Of a stretch of DNA of 64,000 nt, positions 1 to 7,525 are shown piece by piece (position 1 is the first letter of the stretch; each line of letters starts with the position of its first letter). This DNA is from Methanolobus halotolerans (GTDB lineage: Archaea; Halobacteriota; Methanosarcinia; Methanosarcinales; Methanosarcinaceae): positions 1 through 64,000 of the forward strand of contig NZ_PGGK01000001.1 of the NCBI RefSeq assembly GCF_004745425.1. Direction: 5' to 3'. The translations under genes and the position numbers were made by a program. The notes under the pieces are model-generated. The model ran no database searches. It worked only from the letters and a program-made list of their open reading frames with translations, and was not told the origin of the DNA.

Positions 1-127
1 GAAGCTCTTTTAAACGTGCCTCAATCTCATTTTCTAAAACATTTCGTCTATATTTAGAACACCATATTAAATGAAAACCGATGTTATACACTGTTGTATT
101 GCTATGTTTCCATCGTTCTGTTGCCAT
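1..127 (-). CDS. tnpA: IS200/IS605-family transposase TnpA, N-terminal fragment cut by window edge
   Basis: The reverse strand reads an ATG at 127 into an uninterrupted frame that leaves the window. It contains GFHLIWCSKYRRNVL, the highly recognisable N-terminal strand of the HUH/Y1 single-strand transposase that moves IS200/IS605 elements through ssDNA intermediates. About 42 residues are visible; the HUH motif and catalytic tyrosine lie outside the window, so integrity cannot be judged. A nested hairpin typical of an IS200/IS605 end lies about 55 bp upstream of the start, as expected for the element's end on the tnpA side. Family assignment is firm; activity is unknown. Confidence 0.85.
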   Translation of the reverse strand, partial: MATERWKHSNTTVYNIGFHLIWCSKYRRNVLENEIEARLKEL

Positions 128-181
128 AACAATGTATTATATGTCTGACAGTTATATAACATTTATGATTATCTATAAGGT

Positions 182-228
182 GGGGTACGATTCATCCCAC
201 AGCTAAAGCAGTGGGCTTTCTCTACCCC
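182..228. mobile_element. Hairpin end of the IS200/IS605 element
   Basis: An outer inverted repeat (GGGGTA at 182-187, TACCCC at 223-228) encloses an inner imperfect hairpin (CCCAC at 196-200, GTGGG at 211-215) with the phrase ATTCATCCCAC. Such subterminal palindromes, with no terminal inverted repeats or target duplication, are what TnpA recognises at IS200/IS605 ends. It lies upstream of the partial tnpA, so the element probably extends from about here leftwards out of the window. The exact cleavage site is not determined. Confidence 0.65.
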
Positions 229-266
229 TACACCCCCGTTAGTCGTAAAACAAAAAGTATTTTTTT

Positions 267-292
267 GCAGGAAGGGCTGTCAGCCTTCCTGC
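267..292 (-). terminator. Hairpin downstream of the FAD/Fe-S dehydrogenase gene
   Basis: A 12-bp stem (GCAGGAAGG...CCTTCCTGC with one bulged G) lies 18 bp beyond the stop of the minus-strand gene at 310. On the minus strand it is followed by a run of A and then TTTTTG, so it may end or protect that transcript. It also separates the gene from the insertion element. Position and structure support a terminator; function is inferred. Confidence 0.5.
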
Positions 293-309
293 TTTCTGTC
301 CTTATATAT

Positions 310-3300
310 TCAGTTCGCCTTTATGTACTCTATCATCTTCGGCGTAAGCAGTGGCGCTATCTGCGGAAGCATGTTTGGCATCAGGTTTGCCATGGCAGCC
401 GGCATCAGGTCCGGCATCTGCTCTTTCATATAATCCGGCATCGGTACTCTCTTCTCCACCGCCACAAGCATTTTAGGCATGACCTTTGGCATCAGGGATG
501 GCATGAGCAGTGGCATCATCCTTGGCATCATGGGCTTCATGACTGCGTCCATACCCGGTACGTACTTTACGGTCTTCATCATGGCCTGCATGTAAGAAGG
601 CATTGCATCGATCATATCTGGTAGTAGCTCCACCATCATGTCTGTCATGTTCTCCGGCTCCATCAGCTCGATCATCTTATCGAAGGTCGCCCATGCTACA
701 AGTGCATCGTTTGTTGTGTCGGGCAGGTTATAACCAAGACTGCGGGCCGCAAGCGCTCCCAGATCCTCGATCTTCAGATCCACATTGTTCTCCTTTGCAG
801 CTATCCTGAACTGCACAAGGCAGCAGGGGCATAGTGCAGCCATAATGTCGGCATCCTGGTCCACAGCCTCCTGCAAACGGACATTACCTATCTTACCGGC
901 CACTTCAGGCTCATCGATGAGCGTAACCACAGAACCGCAGCAGAGGGCCTTCTCGCGGTTGTGCTCCATTTCCCTGAACTGCACTCCCGGGATTGCTTTA
1001 AGCAATTCTCGTGGAGCATCGTATATCCCTGCACCGGCCCTGCCTATGTGGCATGAATCGTGCCAGGCAACGGTCTTGTTCAGGGGTATCTTGAACTTTG
1101 GCTTCAGCACATCCAGTTTATCCATAAGCACTTCAGAATAGTGCTTTGCCTCTATGTCAAAGTCCATACCGAGTTTATCGGCCCACTGGGGGTAAATGGT
1201 CCTCCACATAAGCAGGCATGCAGGGCATGAAGTAATGACCGTCTTTGCACCTGCCTTCTGCATGTTGGCAATATTCATCTTGAGAATTCTCTCGAACACA
1301 TCCCACTTTCCGGCAACAAGCATTGGTATTCCACAGCAGGACTCCTTATCGCCAAGGTATGTGAACTCGATGCCCGCATCATCCAGGAGACGAACCGTAC
1401 CTTCGGCAACATCCTTTTCCACAAAAGAGGCGGTACATCCTGCAAAGTAGGCTATCTCAGCCTTGTCCTTTATCTTCGCCCTGATGTCATCAGGTACCCA
1501 TTTGTCCCTGTCGGTCCTGTAATTTGCCCAGATGTTCCTCTCTTTGTCCAGACTCTGTGCCATTATTTCGAACGGGGGAATGGTCATCATACCTTTTTTC
1601 TGTACAAAGTTCTCCCTCAGTGTCATCCATGAGCGTTCGATGGGAAGGTCAAGCTGACAGTAATAATCACACATCTCACAGGTCGTACATGCAAGGAACG
1701 TATCTGCCTGTTCCTGATCAAGTTGCATCCTGCCGGCAAAGTATTCTTTCAGGAAGAACCATTTCCCTCTGGGTGACTGGGACTCCCATCCCCTGCCATA
1801 GTACTGGTCACATTCGTTCACACAATACCCACACTGAGCGCACGTGTATGCGTGGGAGACAATATCGCCGGGGATACCTTTTATGTCCTTGAACTCCTGT
1901 TTGTCCACTCCTGACATATTACCCACTGTGCGGGTCATGGGTTCAAAAGTCCTTGCAAAGGAAAGCCCTGTACTGAGCAATGGTTTGCCCGTGAGTGTCT
2001 CGGGATTCATTATGTCATCGGGGTCAACCTGTCTTTTGAACTCCTCGATTAGTGGTAGTCTCTCACCAAAGACATTCTCTGCCTGCTTAGAGAAGTACAG
2101 TCCCGATGAATATATCCGTCCACCGTTCTCCTCTGCTATTTTAACTATGCTCAAAGCAAGAGGGAATGCGAGGTTATATTTGAATACTTTTTCAGAGTGC
2201 GGTATGAAGCATAGCATGACTGCCTCGTCGCCCTTTGTTACCATTCCTTCCACCAGTACAGGCAGGCCGATCTTGTCATTTATCTCCCTGAACATGTTAT
2301 CAATCCTGTCTACAGGCACGACCACTTCTGCAGGTATGAAGGACGGTCCGAGCCTCTTGACCTTCATGGACCTGAACCATTCCTGAGTCTCATGCTCGGC
2401 GATCTCCTCGGGCAGCACTTTCCCTCCGGCCTCTTCAATGATCACTCTCAGACCGCTGACATCCCTTGATCCGGGATAAGCGAAATTGCAGATATAGGCT
2501 TCCGGAAGCTCAGGCCTGTGTTCCTCGATGGTCTCACCGTAGTGTGTCTTATAAGGTGCACGGTTCTTCATGCCAGCCCATTGAGGGTTAATGAACGAGA
2601 TAGCCCATACGGGTATTTTTTTCTCCCCTGCCTTTATGATAGCATTCTTCATACTGGTAGCACCGGGAAATTCTGCAGAAATAGCATCTGTTCTCTCATA
2701 GTCCCTTACCCTGAGAGTGACCTGGGTAATGATGCCGGTAGTTCCCATGGTGCCGATTATCTTTGCCAGCTCCTCTCCGGAGAAATCCTTTACCTCACCG
2801 TTTGGCAGTACCACACGAGCCGACTTCATTGTGTCCTGTGACCAGCCATATTCATAACTTCCATAGCCGACACCGTTCTGGGCAAGCCATCCCCCTACGG
2901 TTGCCGAGAGTGCACTGGACGGGACAGCCTGTACTGCAAGTCCTTCCTTGTTCAGTTTCGTTTCCAGGTCATACCATATGATTCCTGCTCCTACAGTTAC
3001 AAGGTGATTCTCTTTATCGACACTGATGATATTTCTCATAGGGGTCACATCTGCGACAATGCCTCCTTTTGTGGGGATTATACCGCCGTAACCTGAGGAG
3101 GCGCCAGCCCTTGGTACCACCGGAATGCCGTGTTTACGTGCGAACTCCATCAGTTCCACTGCTTTGTCCTCCCCGGTGACCTTCACAATCGCAGCAGGTC
3201 TTGTGTTACCGATAACTTTTTTTACGAGAGGTGGTAATGCGCCTACATCATGTGCATAATAGTGCCTTTCTTTTTCACTGAAATTGACCCCTTTCCCGAA

Positions 3301-3357
3301 CATGGATAAAAGCTCTTGCTTTTGTACATCCTTGAACTCATAAACCGTATTTGTCAT
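310..3357 (-). CDS. FAD-linked oxidase / D-lactate-dehydrogenase-like Fe-S flavoprotein with Met-Pro-rich tail
   Basis: A 1015-residue fusion of GlcD-type and GlpC/HdrD-type modules. Residues about 40-220 form the FAD-binding PCMH fold (GIPVVPRAGASSGYGG) and about 225-465 the FAD-oxidase C domain. Two CxxCxxCxxxC ferredoxin motifs sit at 506-516 and 557-567. Two CCG domains follow (CCG at 674 and 806, each with a later CPxC/CPCC), as in heterodisulfide reductase HdrD and lactate dehydrogenases. Members oxidise 2-hydroxy acids such as D-lactate and pass electrons to membrane or soluble carriers; the substrate here is inferred. No transmembrane segment is evident. Residues about 895-1015 are an extra tail in which roughly 28 of 121 residues are methionine, many as MP pairs. 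The start is set by GGAGTG six bases before the ATG. The gene is monocistronic and divergent from pyruvate kinase. Confidence 0.85.
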   Translation of the reverse strand: MTNTVYEFKDVQKQELLSMFGKGVNFSEKERHYYAHDVGALPPLVKKVIGNTRPAAIVKVTGEDKAVELMEFARKHGIPVVPRAGASSGYGGIIPTKGGIVADVTPMRNIISVDKENHLVTVGAGIIWYDLETKLNKEGLAVQAVPSSALSATVGGWLAQNGVGYGSYEYGWSQDTMKSARVVLPNGEVKDFSGEELAKIIGTMGTTGIITQVTLRVRDYERTDAISAEFPGATSMKNAIIKAGEKKIPVWAISFINPQWAGMKNRAPYKTHYGETIEEHRPELPEAYICNFAYPGSRDVSGLRVIIEEAGGKVLPEEIAEHETQEWFRSMKVKRLGPSFIPAEVVVPVDRIDNMFREINDKIGLPVLVEGMVTKGDEAVMLCFIPHSEKVFKYNLAFPLALSIVKIAEENGGRIYSSGLYFSKQAENVFGERLPLIEEFKRQVDPDDIMNPETLTGKPLLSTGLSFARTFEPMTRTVGNMSGVDKQEFKDIKGIPGDIVSHAYTCAQCGYCVNECDQYYGRGWESQSPRGKWFFLKEYFAGRMQLDQEQADTFLACTTCEMCDYYCQLDLPIERSWMTLRENFVQKKGMMTIPPFEIMAQSLDKERNIWANYRTDRDKWVPDDIRAKIKDKAEIAYFAGCTASFVEKDVAEGTVRLLDDAGIEFTYLGDKESCCGIPMLVAGKWDVFERILKMNIANMQKAGAKTVITSCPACLLMWRTIYPQWADKLGMDFDIEAKHYSEVLMDKLDVLKPKFKIPLNKTVAWHDSCHIGRAGAGIYDAPRELLKAIPGVQFREMEHNREKALCCGSVVTLIDEPEVAGKIGNVRLQEAVDQDADIMAALCPCCLVQFRIAAKENNVDLKIEDLGALAARSLGYNLPDTTNDALVAWATFDKMIELMEPENMTDMMVELLPDMIDAMPSYMQAMMKTVKYVPGMDAVMKPMMPRMMPLLMPSLMPKVMPKMLVAVEKRVPMPDYMKEQMPDLMPAAMANLMPNMLPQIAPLLTPKMIEYIKAN

Positions 3358-3430
3358 TTTAACACTCCATAATTAATATAACTTGTATATCTTTATAATA
3401 ATTCTTGATGATTAATCATTTAATCCTGGA

Positions 3431-3440
3431 TTATATAAAG
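3431..3440 (+). promoter_or_regulatory. TATA box of pyruvate kinase gene
   Basis: TTATATAAAG lies about 70 bp before the pyk start in the 140-bp divergent spacer. This is an archaeal TBP-binding consensus; transcription would begin near 3462. The leader then holds the AGAGGTGG Shine-Dalgarno. Confidence 0.5.
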
Positions 3441-3509
3441 CCGCTTGAATACTGCGGAATAAACCTTAATTCGGTCAGTTCCATATTGTAATTAGAGGTG
3501 GAATTGAGG

Positions 3510-4961
3510 ATGGATGAAACAATGCACTTGCCGGATAACAAAACCAAGATCGTATGTACCGTCGGCCCCGCATCTTCTTCCGAGGATGTGCTTCGGGAAT
3601 TGATCATCAGTGGTATGAATGTGGCAAGACTCAACTTTTCCCACGGTGATATAGAAGACCAGCGTAGTGTTATAAAGAGAGTAAGGTCCCTGGCCTCCGA
3701 ACTTAACAAGGTGGTTACAATACTTGTTGACCTGCCTGGTCCCAAGATGAGGGTCGGCAAGTTCCCCGAGGAGCCGGTGTTCCTGAAAAAGGGGGATCAT
3801 GTGACCCTGACCACAAAAGACGTAATGGGCACAGAATCAGTGATACCTGTAAACTACACGAGGCTGTCTGAAAGCGTACATGTGGGCAGGCCGTTGTACC
3901 TCAACGACGGTTTTATCCAGCTGGAATGTACTGATATTCAGGGTGAGGATGTTCACTGTGAAGTTATAGTCGGTGGTCCTCTTTCTTCTAATAAAGGGCT
4001 TAACATACCTGGTGCGGCACTGTTCATAGATCCTATAACAGGCAGGGACCTGGAGATAGTTGATTTTGCCCTTGAGGAAGGCCTGCATATATTTGGCGTA
4101 TCTTTCGTAGAGTCCGGGGAAGATGTAAGGAAATTGCGTGAATACGCAGCCAGTAAAGGTAAGGAAATATTCATTGTTTCCAAAATCGAGCGTGAAAAAG
4201 CGGTAAGGAATATTGATGAAATTATAAGGGAAAGCGACGGTATTATGATCGCCCGGGGGGATCTGGGTGTGGAAATACCCATTGAGAACGTACCGGTGGT
4301 TCAAAAAGACATCATACATAAAGCCAATCTGCTAAGCAAACCGGTTATCACCGCTACTCAGATGCTTGAATCCATGGTAGAGAATGTCCGCCCGACAAGG
4401 GCAGAGGCGACTGATGTTGCAAATGCAATCATAGATGGTACGGATGCAGTTATGCTGTCAGCTGAGACTGCCGTGGGGAAGTATCCAGTCGAGACCGTGA
4501 ACATGATGGTGCAGATCGCAATATCCACGGAGAAGTGGAGGAGTGATACCAAGGAAGGTATTGAACTTATGAGGAGGGCTCTGCGTCGTATGCAGCTTGG
4601 TGTTGAGGATATGATCTCCATGCAGGTGAACGACGCTCTCCAGATCCTGGATGTAAAGTATGTTGTCACTCCCACGGTATCAGGAAAGACTCCGCGCAAT
4701 ATCTCCCGCTTCAGGCCTGACCGCTGGATACTTGCCTTTAGCCGCTATCCTGAAACATGTGAACAATTGTCATTGCAGTATGCTGTATATCCGACGTTTG
4801 TCAGAGATGATGTTGAGTATTGGGAGATCATGGTAACTGAAAGTTTGAAAAAGTCAGGGGCGGTAGGATCTGGGGACCTGATAATCCTTACACAGGGACA
4901 GCCGTCAGGTCGTGGTCGTCCAGGGGGGACCAACCTTCTCAAGTTCATCCATATTGACTGA
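3510..4961 (+). CDS. pyk: Pyruvate kinase
   Basis: Catalyses phosphoenolpyruvate + ADP to pyruvate + ATP, the last step of glycolysis. Family motifs are all present: the N-terminal TKIVCTVGPASSS, the substrate-binding RLNFSHG, the signature region ending with the lysine of VSKIEREKAV, GIMIARGDLGVEIP, and ATQMLESM with PTRAEATDVANAIIDGTDAVMLSAETAVG. The C-terminal allosteric-fold domain covers about residues 340-483. The upstream GTG at 3498 is rejected as start because it lies inside the Shine-Dalgarno AGAGGTGG, which is spaced correctly for ATG 3510; this gives 483 residues, normal for the family. It is transcribed alone, divergent from the flavoprotein gene. In a methanogen it most likely serves glycogen breakdown. 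Confidence 0.95.
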   Translation: MDETMHLPDNKTKIVCTVGPASSSEDVLRELIISGMNVARLNFSHGDIEDQRSVIKRVRSLASELNKVVTILVDLPGPKMRVGKFPEEPVFLKKGDHVTLTTKDVMGTESVIPVNYTRLSESVHVGRPLYLNDGFIQLECTDIQGEDVHCEVIVGGPLSSNKGLNIPGAALFIDPITGRDLEIVDFALEEGLHIFGVSFVESGEDVRKLREYAASKGKEIFIVSKIEREKAVRNIDEIIRESDGIMIARGDLGVEIPIENVPVVQKDIIHKANLLSKPVITATQMLESMVENVRPTRAEATDVANAIIDGTDAVMLSAETAVGKYPVETVNMMVQIAISTEKWRSDTKEGIELMRRALRRMQLGVEDMISMQVNDALQILDVKYVVTPTVSGKTPRNISRFRPDRWILAFSRYPETCEQLSLQYAVYPTFVRDDVEYWEIMVTESLKKSGAVGSGDLIILTQGQPSGRGRPGGTNLLKFIHID

Positions 4962-5000
4962 TCCGTATACAGGGTAAATTGATCTTGATAGGTGGCAGAT

Positions 5001-5981
5001 TCAGTCTGCCTTTCTGAGTACAATGGATCCGTCGCGCATACGGACCTCTATGTATTTTTCCTTTTCCTCTTCAAACCCGTACTTATTGTAGATCATAGAC
5101 TCCACTCTTCCGGCATCCATTAGCCTTCTCATAAGGGCACTGTCTTCTCCCTTCATTTTGACTTTGGCGGCGGGTGAGCTTGTCTTTGCCTTGCTCTTGG
5201 AATAGATACTGCCTCCTGACATACCGGCTCCTATGAATCCCTTTGCTTCATGGAAGGCAAGTATTCCGTTTTTCATGTAGGCTCCTGCAAATTCCCCCGT
5301 TTTTCCATGGATTGCCACAGTACCGCCATTCAGGTGCGAACCGGTATTCATTCCAGAATTACCATGTATAGTTACAACACCTTCTTTCATCAGGACTCCT
5401 GTGCCGTTATGTGCGTTATTTCCTACAATAATATTTACAGGCCTGTAGCATCGTGCACCGATGGTTCCCCGTAATATTCCGTCGTTGAGTACAAGTGTCC
5501 GGTCATCTGCATTGTATTCATTTGAAATGATTGTGTCGCTACCTGGTCCGTTGCAGGCTATGTCCGTAATGGAGCGGAACTTGCGATAATTGTCCCTGTC
5601 CGAGACAACCTCTATGATGTTCCCAAGCGGCTCTTCTATCCTGCCGCTAATATAGATTGAACCCGAGACCATGCCCATGGCAGCCTCCGGGCCGGCATTT
5701 CCGTCCACGGATATGTTTCCTGTCCTCTCGGCATCACCGCTCCCCCCGAAGTGCTTCAGGTCAGCTCCCATGCTATAGGCAAAGTTCCTGCCAACATCTC
5801 CTGTGATGTTTACATCGTGCTCTGCTCTTAAGGTCCCGATAAGGTCTCCGTAGGTGTAATGTGTATATTCCTGGCCGGGTATTTCATAATCGGGCCCGAT
5901 TTTCCGGTTATGCCATTGAAAATTAAAAGTATAGTCGCACAGGTAGTCTGCTGCTTCTGTCAGTTCTATCTCTAATGCCAT
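5001..5981 (-). CDS. GXGXG-motif protein (glutamate synthase domain 3 / FwdC-like)
   Basis: A 326-residue protein whose middle (about residues 85-270) is a parallel beta-helix of repeated Gly-rich turns, such as GNNAHNGTG, GNSGMNTGS and GKTGEFAGA. This is the GXGXG fold found in the C-terminal domain of glutamate synthase GltB and in FwdC of formylmethanofuran dehydrogenase; archaeal stand-alone copies are often mislabelled tributyrin esterase. It carries no cofactor site of its own and normally acts as a structural partner of a redox enzyme. It is the last gene of a tight operon after a sulfite-reductase-like protein, a CGGC protein and a ferredoxin, six bases after the ferredoxin stop. A role in that complex is inferred. 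The C-terminal 50 residues are charged and unique. Confidence 0.75.
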   Translation of the reverse strand: MALEIELTEAADYLCDYTFNFQWHNRKIGPDYEIPGQEYTHYTYGDLIGTLRAEHDVNITGDVGRNFAYSMGADLKHFGGSGDAERTGNISVDGNAGPEAAMGMVSGSIYISGRIEEPLGNIIEVVSDRDNYRKFRSITDIACNGPGSDTIISNEYNADDRTLVLNDGILRGTIGARCYRPVNIIVGNNAHNGTGVLMKEGVVTIHGNSGMNTGSHLNGGTVAIHGKTGEFAGAYMKNGILAFHEAKGFIGAGMSGGSIYSKSKAKTSSPAAKVKMKGEDSALMRRLMDAGRVESMIYNKYGFEEEKEKYIEVRMRDGSIVLRKAD

Positions 5982-5987
5982 GCAACC

Positions 5988-6356
5988 TTATCCATGTATT
6001 AGCTGTGGCAGGCAACGTGTGCATATCCATTGGCTTTCCATGCCATGTCTTACGGGGAGCAGGTAAGCGCTTTCCTCCCCGCAGCCGCACTTGCAGCACT
6101 GGATTGATATATCTGTCTTCTTTGGCTGTGCTTCGGCTTTTTCAGGATTGAACTCCAGGGCTTGTCTCTGCTCGATGGAAATAGCATCAACAGGGCACAC
6201 TCCTATACAGAACCCCATCCCGTCACAAAGTTCGTCTGAAACTACCTTTGCCTTGCCATTGACAAGCTCTATAGCTCCCTCAGCACATGGGGCGATACAT
6301 TTCCCACAACCTGTGCATTTCTCTTCGTCGATTCTAACTATTGTTCTGTTGACCAT
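5988..6356 (-). CDS. Ferredoxin with one complete and one altered 4Fe-4S motif and a C-terminal cysteine cluster
   Basis: A 122-residue electron carrier. The first motif CTGCGKCIAPC is complete for a [4Fe-4S] cluster. The second reads CDGMGFCIGVCP, with methionine where the second cysteine normally stands, a variant seen in ferredoxins that carry [3Fe-4S] or have lost a ligand. The C-terminal third has CCKCGCG and a later CTRC that could form a zinc or iron site. The longer frame opening at 6407 is rejected: GTGAGGGG lies just before ATG 6356, and the longer frame would overlap the CGGC gene. It sits third in the sulfite-reductase-like operon, 13 bp after the CGGC gene, and probably feeds electrons to that enzyme. 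Confidence 0.75.
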   Translation of the reverse strand: MVNRTIVRIDEEKCTGCGKCIAPCAEGAIELVNGKAKVVSDELCDGMGFCIGVCPVDAISIEQRQALEFNPEKAEAQPKKTDISIQCCKCGCGEESAYLLPVRHGMESQWICTRCLPQLIHG

Positions 6357-6369
6357 GATTCCCCTCACT

Positions 6370-6714
6370 TTAGTGATGTGTTCCTTCAACAATTTTAATA
6401 TCTGCATCGGTGATAGTCTTTTTTATAGCATCTATATGCGGGCACCCGGGATAGTTCTTCATCTGCATGCATGAACTGAGATGCACCACGTCAACCCCAT
6501 GTCTCTTGAGGGATTTGACCAGGCGGTATACCCTGCGTCCTGAGCATCCTCCGCATGTAAAGAAAGCTATCATCTCAGTTTTATCGTTATACTGTTTGAA
6601 ATGCATACTGCGCTTGTTAAATGCCATGAAACATCCCGTTCCGGGACATGTTTCGGAGACCGTATCACATCTTACAACCGCGATCTTTGTTAGCTTTTCA
6701 ACATCTTCGATAAT
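6370..6714 (-). CDS. CGGC-domain protein, probably starting at an ATT codon
   Basis: A small putative metal-binding protein of the CGGC family (named for the motif seen here in FFTCGGCSGRR), also with conserved-looking cysteines in RCDTVSETCPGTGC and SSCMQMKNYPGCPHID. The first in-frame ATG (6627) would remove KIAVVRCDTVSETCPGTGC, which belongs to the family's N-terminal strand. Upstream of that there is no ATG, GTG or TTG before a stop. GGGG at 6720-6723 is followed five bases later by ATT (6712-6714), giving 114 residues, close to usual family length. The function of the family is unknown. It is the second gene of the operon with a sulfite-reductase-like protein and ferredoxin. Alternatives are a decayed start or a short 85-residue product. 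Confidence 0.65.
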   Translation of the reverse strand: MIEDVEKLTKIAVVRCDTVSETCPGTGCFMAFNKRSMHFKQYNDKTEMIAFFTCGGCSGRRVYRLVKSLKRHGVDVVHLSSCMQMKNYPGCPHIDAIKKTITDADIKIVEGTHH

Positions 6715-6739
6715 AGCAACCCCGTTTTAAGAAAAAGGA

Positions 6740-6755
6740 AAGGGAAGATTCCCTT
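6740..6755 (-). terminator. Short hairpin between sulfite-reductase-like and CGGC genes
   Basis: A perfect 7-bp inverted repeat, AAGGGAA-TC-TTCCCTT on the minus strand, is followed by the pyrimidine-rich TCCTTTTTCTT. It lies 23 bp after the first gene of the operon and could terminate partially or mark a processing site. This would give the first gene more transcript than the three downstream genes. The inference rests on structure only. Confidence 0.4.
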
Positions 6756-6777
6756 ATTGTCAATAGCCGGATCGGAC

Positions 6778-7440
6778 TTACTGCAGTCCGACCTCTTTTT
6801 TGAATTTATCGATCCCTATCTCATCAATTACTCTGCCAAGGCGATGTTTTGAACCGTTGCTCTTGGTAAAACTAATAATCTTATCTACGAGTGAAAGTAC
6901 TTCATCTTCATTCAGCTCGTCTGCGATAACGTCAGCAAGTCTTGGTTTGAGTGCTGCATTTCCTCCTACCATGACAGTGTATCCTTTTGGTGTACCCATT
7001 ACACCTATGTCTTTGATAGCAGGTTCTGAACATGAGTTCGCACAGCCGGAAACAGCCATTTTGAATTTGGACGGAAGCGGCATTCCATGATATTTTTCAT
7101 CGATCTTAAGTCCCAGGCCCACAGAATCCTGTTGTCCGCGTTTACAGAATGTTGTACCTGGGCATATTTTTATGCTCCTCACACAAATTCCAATGGCTGC
7201 ACCTGGTTTAATCCCCAGCTCATCCCATGCTTTATCGATATCCTCCTCTTTCAGTCCTACAATGGCAACCCTCTGGGATGAAGTGACCTTTAATGTTGCA
7301 GCTTCATACTTTTCAGCAACATCTGCAATCTTACGCAGTTGCTCTGCTGAAACAATTCCACCCGGAAGATGCGGTGCGATCGCATATGTTTGTTTATCTC
7401 TCTGAAGGATCGCTCCTTTCTCAAGTAAGTCTTTTGCCAT
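6778..7440 (-). CDS. Small nitrite/sulfite-reductase-like protein (methanogen Dsr-like protein)
   Basis: A 220-residue single-module member of the nitrite/sulfite reductase family. The ferredoxin-like half runs from about residue 10 to 70 (LPGGIVSAEQLRKIADVA). It is followed by the sirohaem-[4Fe-4S] half with the ligand pattern CPGTTFC (Cx5C) and CANSC (Cx3C), both complete. Canonical assimilatory sulfite reductases are more than twice as long; these short forms are widespread in methanogens and have been proposed to reduce sulfite or serve in detoxification, but the substrate is not settled. AAGGAGTT precedes the ATG. It heads an operon with CGGC, ferredoxin and GXGXG proteins and is divergent from an HxlR regulator gene. 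Confidence 0.85.
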   Translation of the reverse strand: MAKDLLEKGAILQRDKQTYAIAPHLPGGIVSAEQLRKIADVAEKYEAATLKVTSSQRVAIVGLKEEDIDKAWDELGIKPGAAIGICVRSIKICPGTTFCKRGQQDSVGLGLKIDEKYHGMPLPSKFKMAVSGCANSCSEPAIKDIGVMGTPKGYTVMVGGNAALKPRLADVIADELNEDEVLSLVDKIISFTKSNGSKHRLGRVIDEIGIDKFKKEVGLQ

Positions 7441-7494
7441 TTGATTAACTCCTTATGTCTACTTTTAAGTACATGGTATATTATGGATAGTGGC

Positions 7495-7517
7495 TTATAT
7501 ATTGGATGGTTTCCAAT
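7495..7517 (+). promoter_or_regulatory. TATA box and palindromic operator of the HxlR gene
   Basis: TTATATAT at 7495-7502 is followed by a perfect 17-base palindrome, ATTGGA-n5-TCCAAT (7501-7517), ending eight bases before the ATG at 7526. The predicted transcription start falls at or beside the ATG, so the transcript may be leaderless. A dyad between TATA box and start is a classical archaeal repressor position, which suggests autoregulation by the HxlR protein. Confidence 0.55.
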
Positions 7518-7525
7518 TAGATATC

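Noticed and set aside
211-624. Histidine-rich 137-codon frame that looks like a metal-binding protein
   Set aside because: It is the reverse complement of the Met-rich tail of the flavoprotein (ATG read backwards is CAT, histidine) and has no ribosome-binding site.
3498-3509. GTG start of pyruvate kinase
   Set aside because: The GTG is part of the AGAGGTGG Shine-Dalgarno serving ATG 3510.
7490-7525. Upstream GTG start for the HxlR regulator
   Set aside because: These codons coincide with the TATA box and operator palindrome; family conservation starts after ATG 7526.
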